Positions 55,677-64,000 of a stretch of 64,000 bases of DNA are shown here, one piece after another. Origin of the DNA: Pelodera strongyloides. Its lineage: Eukaryota > Nematoda > Chromadorea > Rhabditida > Rhabditidae. The notes under the pieces are model-generated. The model was not told the origin of the DNA. It ran no database searches and saw only the letters and a list, made by a program, of their open reading frames with translations. Location of the stretch: positions 124,001 to 188,000 of the forward strand of contig JAANDG010000061.1 of the NCBI GenBank assembly GCA_036852015.1. The letters are read 5' to 3'. The translations under genes and the position numbers were made by a program. Positions within the stretch are counted from its first letter, which is position 1, and every line of letters starts with the position of its first letter.

Positions 55677-56072
55677 TTAAAGGGACAGGCCCATCAAAAT
55701 AAACCTATATTTACGATAGGTTCATAATGACTATCAAGCATTTTATTACAATATATACAAACTAAATTTCACCATTATTCGCCCTGGAAAACTTTTTTCC
55801 AATGCGCTCAACGCATATTTATACCATAAAACTGCAGATTTCAAAGCTATATATGCAAATTTTAATCGCATTTTAATTTCACGATAAATTTGCATAGACG
55901 ACAAGGATATTTGCGGCTTTATGGTATACATTTAAGCTAAGCGCATCGTAAAAAAGTTTTCCATGGCAAATAAATGTGAAATTTAGTTTGTATATATTGT
56001 AATAAGAATGCTTGATAGTCATTATGAACGTATCGTAAATATAGGTTTACTTTGATGGGCCTGTCCCTTTAA
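55677..56072. mobile_element. TTAA MITE, 'AAGGGACAGGCCCATCAAA' family
   Basis: Complete, TTAA to TTAA, with long inverted arms around an ATATGCAAATTT centre. Confidence 0.85.
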
Positions 56073-56074
56073 AG

Positions 56075-57150
56075 GGTCGACACTGAAAATTTTAGTCATA
56101 TTTAACGTCGGCGGTGGGGTCGAAAGCCATAATTTGGGCGGGCATTGGGTCGGAGATTAACAGAGTAAAACATATCTCATTAAATACCATTATCATAAAG
56201 TTATTGCAGTTCCGTGTGTAATTCACCGCCTACATCATTCTACATTGGTTTCGCGCTCTTCATGCTCTTTTGGATTTAGGTAATGTGCTTTTACTGTACC
56301 CTAATTGTAACTTTACTTTTGTCTCCCTTCATCTACAACGAATGTACTCCATGCATTTGCGGGTGATGAAAAAAATCAGGCAACGCACAATCCGACAAAG
56401 CATAGTCAAAAAAGCATATGCGAATAATAGACTAATTAATAATAGACAACACAAAAAAAGTTTTCATAAATTAATTTTTTTTTTCAGGACCGATTCGGCA
56501 ATTCTAAGAAGAAATGTTCGTTTAAGAAGTACTGTCATAAATACTGTCGATAAAAACATGGCCTCTATAAAAACATTTTGAAAATGTCTGAAAAATAAAA
56601 AGTTGAAATATCCATGACCTCTGTACCATTTTTTCAAGTATTATGTTGCCAATGAATGGGCTATATTACATCGTTAGTTCACGTTTGCGTGAACCCTACA
56701 CGTCATCAAACAGACTCGGATAATTAGTGGAATAAAAGCTCTGGTCTGAAAAGGAAAAAAGTTTCTGAAAAGGATTTTGATAAACCATTGTTGATAAGAA
56801 ATTTTTTTGTAGTTTCTTTTTTGATGAAAATTATCGTATCCCTTTGTTCAAAGCGCATAACACATCGATCGATTCTGATTTGTTTCTGTTTCTGAAATGA
56901 TTGCGAGCTGGAAAATACCGTCAGTCCACTTCAAATCAGGAATGAGTGAAACCATTTGGTGAGGGTTCACTGGCATTTCCCATGGGCCAGTCCATTTGGT
57001 GACCTCTTCGTGACCATATAATTTCATCGAACACAGTCATCAGATGGTCACTTCGGCCACTTTGTGCCGTAGAGTGCAAAACTAGCTTCGTCAGATGGTT
57101 CGTCAGATGAAAAGGAAGGAAGGCCAAGTACTGTCTCATGCATAAGGAGG
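56075..57150. other. Intergenic sequence, nothing recognised
   Basis: Short basic frames at 56270-56581 are not supported by splice sites or family motifs. Confidence 0.35.
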
Positions 57151-57360
57151 AGAAGATCAAGGAGCAGTGTCGCGAACTGAAGGAAGTGTTGAAGGAATCC
57201 AGTACTTCGAACGAAAGTGAAGAAGAAGCATGAGACGGCCAAGCAACTACGGAATGAGGTGCGACTCTTGGAGGGCCAGAAGCTACGACTGGGGGAGTGA
57301 CTGTACGAGAAGAACGGCTGTGTCTACGTATCGAATGAAGGAGGACGCTATTCGCAGGAG

Positions 57361-58118
57361 ATGCACGTGTGTATAATGCGGCTCTCGGACTTAGGAGTTA
57401 CAGACGGTAAGGTTGGTCTTGCAATCGGTATTGTTCTACAGTGCCTTTTTCAGATGCGTCTCAGCGCTGCTCCATCTGCTAACACTGTGGTCCGGGACTC
57501 GTTCGCCAGCGCCTTCTTAGCACGGCAGATGATCGACGAGACGTTGGGGGAGCAGATCAGGGAAGACCACAACATCTCACTGAGCAGCGATGAGTTGTCC
57601 AATAGTGGGAAGAAGCTGCAGGAATATGGTGTGGGCTTCCATGTGGATGGAGAGCAAAAGGTCTTATACCTTGGTTTGAGAGAAGTCGTCTTCTGGAAAT
57701 ACTTGCACTCCTTATTCAACAACTCTAAGGAAATGCTGGCGTGCCTTATCCATATCACACAGTCGGGAATGCAGCCATCCAGCGGAAATTCTCCGATTTG
57801 CTGACTGCAGCTAAGGAGGAATTCCTACCTTTTGTGCAAGACAAGTGGGGGAGCATGACAGATGGAGAACGGGAGGCTGCCACCAAGATAGATGCCTTCT
57901 TCTGTCAGCTCCACCACCTGAGCAAAATATCGGACGTGGTCAGAAAGGTCTCCCGAGCGCAGGAGTCGATATCGCCGGGAAATCGGCCGGTCAATGAGCC
58001 CCTCGCGTTCATGGTCATCTCAGAAGTTTCAAGGTTGTTCGGTGAGTTATTAAAAATTGGGTACTCATCAACTTATCAGCTAATTTGGACACACTATTTT
58101 ATTGGCTATTTACACTGA
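57361..58118 (+). pseudogene. Fragment of a repetitive invertebrate transposon-associated ORF
   Basis: Two overlapping frames: 57361-57804 and, shifted, 57741-58118. The first has FHVDGEQKVLYLGLREVVF; the second has IQRKFSDLLTAAKEEFLPF and MTDGEREAATKIDAFFCQLH. From memory, this series (a D-G-T-like motif, then a KKFN-type stretch, then an FFCGLH-type motif) recurs in high-copy uncharacterised invertebrate proteins that travel with transposons; no search was possible. The frame shift near 57750 and the loss of both ends make it a remnant. Confidence 0.45.
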
Positions 58119-58189
58119 CTGGTTAGTGACTATTTACTGACTATTTACACTGACTGGTCATGGGCGATCCCTCGTGGCTCTAGCCCGGA

Positions 58190-58310
58190 TGTCGAGCAAT
58201 TTCTCATCTGGAACTCGTCGCCTGTGCTCAGGACCTCTGCGGAACATCTCATAAGCAAAACTGTATTTGAACTCCCTTGAATAAAGGTGCACGCTCTTGA
58301 AGTGTAAAGC
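58190..58310. repeat. SINE-like repeat, second copy
   Basis: Shares ATCTGGAACTCGTCGCC, TGCTCAGGACCTCTGCGGAA and TTGAATAAAGGTGCAC with 27430-27530. Precedes the gene C promoter by about 0.5 kb, mirroring gene B. Confidence 0.4.
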
Positions 58311-58794
58311 AAATTTTAAATTTTAAATGACGCGTCGGCATTTTATCGTTTTTTCTGTCTAATACGCGAAGCGTAACTATTTTACATGGAAGCTTCGCTG
58401 ACGGAAGCAATTTTATTTTTATTGGCTAATGCCAATGAGTAGTACGCCTAGCGAAAGTAAAGTTTACTGGCGAAAGGCTTAGCAAAAGAAAGGAGCGCAT
58501 GCGCCTTATGGAACTGTGGTCTCGATAAGCCCGTAATCACAATCGTGTCGGGAGAAAGTACTTCCGATTTCTGTCCTGTCCTTGACTTTTGCTCATTTAT
58601 TGCCCTAAAATTTGATGAAGACAAATATTTAGCCCTTTTTGTCGTAGGGTCAAAGTCAAAAATCTGAAAAACGTTACATACCCTTTTTCTAGGGCAGGTA
58701 CGGGGTGTGCGGCCCCGCTGTGGCGAACTCCCTTTTTTTTCGCGGCTATGTAACCAAGTATCACGCTGGAATATAGCACACGCAAATGTTCTTC

Positions 58795-58997
58795 AGCAGA
58801 TCAGGATGTCGTGTACAGCGAGCATTACAATCCTCATTAATTTTATAAAGAAATGTATAAAAAAAACTGGCTCGGGTCAAAGGCAGACACATCACTTCAA
58901 TTTTCATGAAATTTTCACGTAGGATAAATATCGAAACGTATTCTATTGGAAGTTTGATAAGTACCCTTAAGTTACATTACAAAATGTGCATTTCGTG
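58795..58997 (+). promoter_or_regulatory. Gene C promoter block
   Basis: Near-identical to the gene A block (ATTACAATCCTCATTAATTT, GGCTCGGGTCAAAGGCAGAC, inverted CCAAT box), but the TATAAA of A and B reads TACAAAA here. Confidence 0.5.
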
Positions 58998-59103
58998 AAG
59001 TTCGGTGAAAAGATCGCTTAAAATTAACGGAAACGAGCAAGACCATCAGTCTACCAGTCTACCGCGCCAGAGGCCAGAGGACAACCCAAGTCTGCCGGTA
59101 CAG
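58998..59103 (+). other. Gene C non-coding 5' leader exon
   Basis: Paralog of 4264-4363 with a small GCCAGAG duplication; ends ...GGTACAG before GTATGG. Confidence 0.5.
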
Positions 59104-59409
59104 GTATGGCCGCTTTAGAATTTATGTTACGCTTTCGGGCACTTTCGCATGCGAAACTATCATACATGTTATCGCAGTTTCCCATAGTGGAATTTTACAT
59201 ACAGCAAGAAATTTACATCCACCTGCAGCCTTTTTTGCATACACCTAATGGAAAACTGCTCGAAAATGGGAAAGTTATCGGCTAAAGTTGGATTTCGACA
59301 GTCAACCCCGATTGTCGATTTTATGGTGTTAATCGAATCAGTTTTTCATGCTGAGGAAGATAAAAGCGTAAATTAAGCGGGTTGACTGTCTAAATCCAAA
59401 TTTTTCCGA

Positions 59410-59590
59410 AAATAGCTCAGTATCGTGCATTTAACCTTTAAAGGAAGGCAGTCACTTCAAATTCAACTTTTTTATTCGGTTTTTATTAGATGCAAGAAGA
59501 TTTATAAGACAATATGCAGCCAGTAAAAAGGTTAAAAGCCAGTAAAAAGGTTCCTTTAAAGGTTAAATGCACGATACTGAGCTATTTTTC
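59410..59590. repeat. Palindrome around a MITE fragment
   Basis: AAAATAGCTCAGTATCGTGC (from 59410) is repeated inverted (to 59588). Between them is a one-ended TTAA MITE (AAAGGAAGGCAGTCACTTC). In the leader intron of gene C. Confidence 0.65.
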
Positions 59591-59706
59591 TTTCTATTTT
59601 TCATTCGTCTCGGGAGCTGTCGGAGAACGACGAGCTTTTTGCTCGTCAGCTCACTAGCATAATTAATGATTAACCTATTCTCTTTAGATCATACGGAGGG
59701 CACGAA

Positions 59707-60524
59707 ATGGGAACGCTTGTCCACTTTTTACTCTTATTTCTTATGTTTTCTTTGGCATCAAGTGACTGTACAGGTGTTGTAGATAACATGGTGAGGCTCT
59801 TATTTTTCCTCCGTTTTCTAATACTTAAAATAAAAGCAAAAGTAAATATAGCAGAAATTGAGATAAAAAAATATTATGCTCACAATTAGTTTAGACTTAG
59901 ACTTGGGTTCTTCTTAATTTTGCACAAAATCAGTGCTAGAATCATGAGGTTGACCACTTCACAACTTTTTTCTGCCTGAGTCCGACACTTAATTTTGCTT
60001 TTATTTTACTATTCGTCTGAAACTGGTTCGATTGATACCATCAAATCGAAAATCGGGGTTGACTGTCTAAGCCGAAATGTTTAGTAACACGTTTTAGATA
60101 AACGAAGGCAGCCGTTTCGCACATTATCCAAACCAGCAACACCGCTTGTCGTATTTAGCCCTGATGCAAAGTAAAGCAGATGCATAAACCCAAAATGTCT
60201 GAATGCTACTCTGACATTTTGATAAGAAGCGAGTAATTTGTGCTTTGAATGAGCTCATAAGGCGAAAAGTGAAAAGTCTAAATATATGCAAAATTGGTCT
60301 TACTCTTACTAATCAATAATCTTAGTAATAATCTTAAATTATATTATTATTATTATAATCTTAATAACCACCAATAATCTTAATAATGTACACCATCATG
60401 TAATTGCTCATAAGTCGAAACGTGGAAAGTCTTTTACAGAATGTGCTTTTCTCCAATGCGACGGATGAAGCACTGAATACATTTTGGACATCATTTGATC
60501 TGACATGCAAGAAAGAAGACAAAC
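59707..60524 (+). CDS. Gene C: first two coding exons of the 12-cysteine membrane protein family (partial)
   Basis: Exon 1 (59707-59790) encodes the signal peptide MGTLVHFLLLFLMFSLASSD plus the first Cys; exon 2 (60440-60524) encodes NVLFSNATDEALNTFWTSFD and the second Cys. Both have the same lengths, phases and donors (ATG|GTGAGG, AAAC|GTAGGC) as genes A and B. Exon 2 adds an NAT glycosylation site. No counterpart of exon 3 (KKCNTPEG) or later exons appears before the window ends, although in A it lies within 0.2 kb and in B within 1.9 kb. Either the gene is truncated, or exon 3 lies beyond a very long intron past 64 kb. The promoter and leader exon are intact. Confidence 0.6.
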
Positions 60525-60595
60525 GTAGGCTGGCACAACTCTTTGTAACTTCTTAATTGTTTTCGGGAAAATCCGCGTACGGCAAATTTCGGAAT

Positions 60596-60836
60596 TATTT
60601 CGGTTTTTACTTGTCAGTTTGATTTTCGATTCAAAGACATCATTCGAATCTGAATTCCATGCTGCTTCGAGTTATAACAAAATAAAATGTCGGAAACAGA
60701 TAGAAAAAAAGTTAGGTGGATTTATAGATTGCATTTTTTCTAGGTTTACTAGAAAATATGAGCCGAACTAGAGTCAAATTCAAATTAGCATAAGGTCATA
60801 GAATCCAACATTTGTTTGACAAGTAAAAACCGAAGT
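60596..60836. mobile_element. MITE with 'CGGTTTTTACTTGTCA' ends
   Basis: Near-identical to 29513-29759, in the intron after exon 2 of gene C. Confidence 0.75.
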
Positions 60837-61479
60837 TTACCCCAAATTTCCGAATATTTTACCTTGTACGGAGTTGGGAAAACCGAGCGATTGTCTTTTC
60901 AAATAATCACACACTCCTCCGCAGCATTGAAATGACGAAATGTTGACAAAGTATGGCTAAACTTCGGATTTTACCATAAAACTTTGCTTTCTGGTCTAAT
61001 TTATGCTATCTCGAAAATTCACTTAACCTACCGCACAGTTCACAAAATCTTTGTCATGACTCACACTTTAAATTAATTTGTATCCATACCTTAACTTTAT
61101 AAACGCTTATTTCATTCTTTAAAGGGATAGGTTCAGCTCAAATTCATTTTGTTTTATAATTTCTATTGATATGACGGTCAAACTACGAAAATTGCAGTAA
61201 ATTTCCTTTGCTCCTCGAGCCAGGAGCAAGCTCAAAAGCTAAGCGGCCTCGCTTTATAAAACAACTGGCGTACCTAGAGACCCGCAAGCAAAAAATTAAA
61301 GTGAAGCGAGCAACCTGTAATTAAGCTCATTGGATAGAGCGCGATGACATTGCCAAGAAAATCTACTTTATTTTGTGAATCATGAGTTCGCATAGAAATT
61401 TTCATTATTAACGTTACCCCTCACTATGCATGGGAAAGCGTACAGCCTCCTGCAAGAAGAGCCAAACACTGAGGAAACT

Positions 61480-61640
61480 TGGTCGAGGGGCGGCGCGCCC
61501 CCGGCCCCACTTCGCGGGGCCGCGCAACCCCCGCGCGCCCCTCGCCCGTGTCTGGCCCATTGGTCTGGGAAAGGCTCCACCACCGAAAATCGCGGGGCGG
61601 CTGGTGCGCCAGGAGCGCGCCACAGGTGCGCGAAAAATTT
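61480..61640. other. Local GC-rich island
   Basis: Very GC-rich (GGGGCGGCGCGCCCCCGGCC and similar) within AT-rich DNA. Frames are open on both strands because of composition; no motif recognised. Could be a CpG island or foreign/repeat DNA. Confidence 0.4.
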
Positions 61641-62245
61641 ATTGTGGAAACTGCAAGATACTCAGTGAAGGGGCATTTAACACTACGCAGCGAAACTAGA
61701 GCTGTGCATTTCAACCTCCGCTCCAGCAAACTGATGTTTTTTTCTTATTCATAGAGTTTGAATTGTAGTACATACTTTTTAAATTGTTGGCTTTAGGGTA
61801 TTAGTTTGTTGTTACTGGCCCGCTGATCTCGTTCAGAATTCCTTTTTATAGAAGATTATTAGGAATATATGTTTATTATTAGTTTAGTTCGTGTACAATC
61901 TTATATATTCAATTTCTTGGAATTTGCCAAACTCTAAATGCTGTACTTGTACCGTAATCGTCGAACAGAAGTGTATCGTACACGCACTTTCGCAAAACTA
62001 AGCTCAAAATTTTTAGTCGCCGCATTTTACATTTACTTTATTTATGTTATTTCCCTACTTCTTTGGTGATTGTTTTCTATACCTATTTCTTCTGGTAAAC
62101 CATCTCTTCTCCATTCTCGTATCGATAAACCACCTTCTACGTCAGTGAAAATAATTTTGACTTTCTTATTGACTTTCTTAACTGTAAATCTAAGATTTAA
62201 AATGAGAGTCGTTTGCATTTACTTTCACAATATATTTATTTATAG

Positions 62246-63622
62246 GATACATGTCGAGCCGAAAACCATCGTATTATAGATGAGGATGAGGACGGATGGG
62301 TAGGTTTATTTATATTTTTACAGTAAGAGCTGACGAGATATTGCTGTTTTATATGCCACACGTATTTCCAAAATGATGCTACGTTTTTTTAAAGTAATAC
62401 TCAAGACTCACTTGGTACTGAGTTGATTGAATCACTGTATTTCATGGATGCACAATATCTTTATACATTTATTTTTATTTTTGTTTAGACAACAACCGAT
62501 GATACAGCACAGTTAAGCTATGTTAAGCTCCATTCAATTTTACAGTTGACGCACCGCCGAGATCTGCAACGAGACTGGGACGAATTGAAAACTAATTTGG
62601 AAGCGAAGCACCGACAAGAGATATGTAGTTAGTTTATAGTTTATGTTTATATATTACTTAAGTCTCGTCAAAACTGATTCTAGAACTTTTGTATCTAGCC
62701 TTAACCTTAACCTTTTAACCTTAATTCATTGGTTACGGTATTGTAGACGGTGACGTAGAGCTCGATTTGTAGGTTACAAAGGCCGGTGCTGGTGACCTTT
62801 GTGGCATCCTAGCATATGTATAGATTTGCTTACTTAATTATGGTATTTCTCTCGGTAAGATTACAAAATCTGCTTACCCCTTGTGAAATTAGAAATCGAA
62901 CATTGACAAGAGTTTCGATAGATTACGAATTACGACAAGAACTGATTCTGATAAATGTATTTTCGTTAGTTTCCCAGATAATTCGAGTGCCCCAGTTGTG
63001 ATCCCAACATGTATGGCCCTATGGACTTCTTGAGATTTACTTGAGTTCCTTGTGCCTTGCCTTGTGCGTTGAATTAATTTTGCTCGATGTCCACGTTTTT
63101 AGCTTGGTCAGATGGAAGAAAAGCACATTGAACAAGTTAGTTGTGAACTGGATGTTGTACGACAACGAATGGACGTGGAGAGGGATCGCGTGAGTTGATT
63201 AATTATGATAATTTCTGTAATTGCTCTAATTGATGTATATTGTATTTGGCTAAACACTGTATATTGTAATTGTAATTGTAATGCTATAAGACGCCGCGTG
63301 CCCGCATCTTATGGAAAACACACGCCCCTGTAGTTTGTGTATTCGATTATTTACCAAACAGATTGTTGTAAGTTTTTTTGTGCGACATACATGCATACAC
63401 GTTGGTTTTGTAATACTTTTTGTATCAATTTTGTGCCTTGAATCCTGGATCTTAGGAGCGTGCGGTTGTAGAGAAAAAGAAAGTTGGACTAGGTTAGGAG
63501 ATTCAAGGCTCAAGACATCGGTGATATTTTTAAATACTTCTTTTCAGGCTGATCAACTGGAACACGAACGTGAAGTGTTCAGAAAGCAAAATTCCGACGA
63601 GCTGTACAGTACAGAAATATGA
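62246..63622 (+). CDS. Exons of an unrecognised coiled-coil protein
   Basis: Four exon candidates with good splice sites. 62246-62299 (DTCRAENHRIIDEDEDGW) joins in phase to 62489-62632 (TTTDDTAQL...DWDELKTNLEAKHRQ), which ends in TAG at 62630-62632. Then 63103-63189 (LGQMEEKHIEQVSCELDVV...) joins in phase to 63548-63622 (ADQLEHEREVFRKQNSDEL), ending in TGA. The charged, heptad-like Leu/Glu/Lys pattern in all four suggests one coiled coil. The second and third pieces do not join in frame by simple splicing, so either they are separate transcripts or an exon is missing. Family unknown; the 5' end is not identified. Confidence 0.45.
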
Positions 63623-63659
63623 TGATGAATTATAGGGAAATGGTCCAGGAATTTCACAG

Positions 63660-64000
63660 TACAGTGGTTGGTATAATTGTATTTTTGTCAGATTAGTTGA
63701 TGTTATATGATTATATGTATGCCATATGGTTGCCCTCTGATTTTCTAGTTGTGCATCGACAATATCCTGTACTTTTTGAATGTGTATAGATAATTGTGCG
63801 GATAGATCAGCTCCGTGTAGTTTTCTGAGGTTTTCGGATTTGAAGTGCATACATCAACATCAGTACCTGGCATCAGTAGTAACGCACTCGAAAACCCGTA
63901 AACTACGTTGTTCTAGAGCGAACAGTTTGTGTGCTTATCACGATATTACGTCTATGTATGCTCTCACGTGCTCTTACGTGCCGTATGCTCTTACGTCTTA
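63660..64000. other. Window edge, nothing recognised
   Basis: AT-rich, with a short CTCTTACGT repeat at the very end. No exon supported. Confidence 0.3.

Noticed and set aside
61424..61754. Five overlapping frames on both strands
   Set aside because: Explained by lack of stop codons in the GC-rich island; no family motif.
2331..64000. CRISPR array
   Set aside because: Tandem repeats here are contiguous minisatellites without unique spacers, and the DNA is clearly eukaryotic.

Overview
This is a stretch of animal nuclear DNA. It has short coding exons with GT..AG introns, long introns packed with mobile elements, and no bacterial-style operons. The repeats (a Penelope-like element with an N-terminal GIY-YIG nuclease, a Ty3/Gypsy derivative, a CR1/Jockey-like LINE, and many short palindromic elements sitting on TTAA sites) point to an invertebrate metazoan. 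The phylum cannot be fixed from the sequence.

The main gene content is a tandem family of related genes, all on the + strand. Gene A runs from about 4.2 to 16.0 kb, gene B from about 28.0 to 42.3 kb, and gene C from 58.7 kb (only the first exons are found). A relic of a fourth leader exon lies near 3.3 kb. Each unit has a similar promoter block (inverted CCAAT, TATA-like box), a non-coding leader exon of about 100 bases, a large 5' intron, and a coding exon for a signal peptide. In A and B, short in-phase exons then encode an ectodomain with 12 cysteines, one transmembrane helix, a very basic juxtamembrane stretch, and a Glu/Lys/Ala- and Pro-rich cytoplasmic tail. I do not recognise the family. 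A and B share several intronic elements at the same places, so most of that invasion predates the duplication. Other insertions are private to one copy.

Between A and B (16-28 kb) lie long inverted arms around the last exon of gene A, two opposed arrays of a 129-base repeat, a compact LTR element with indistinguishable 207-base LTRs and a 705-codon Gag-protease reading frame, two copies of a roughly 0.7-1 kb dispersed repeat, and a minisatellite-bearing element.

Between B and C (42.7-58 kb) lies a minus-strand Naiad-type Penelope-like element (42.9-48.7 kb) with pseudo-LTRs, interrupted by a tRNA-like/hairpin insertion. It sits in a decayed ORF1-like gene. A second pseudo-LTR fragment, a LINE fragment, a transposon-associated reading frame and several TTAA elements follow. 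The pseudo-LTR carries a hammerhead-ribozyme-like core.

The right edge (62.2-63.7 kb) holds small exons of an unrecognised coiled-coil protein. Stretches not listed as features hold only AT-rich sequence in which I see no supportable gene. Exon coordinates come from reading splice sites and phase by eye and from comparing gene A with gene B; no transcript evidence was available.
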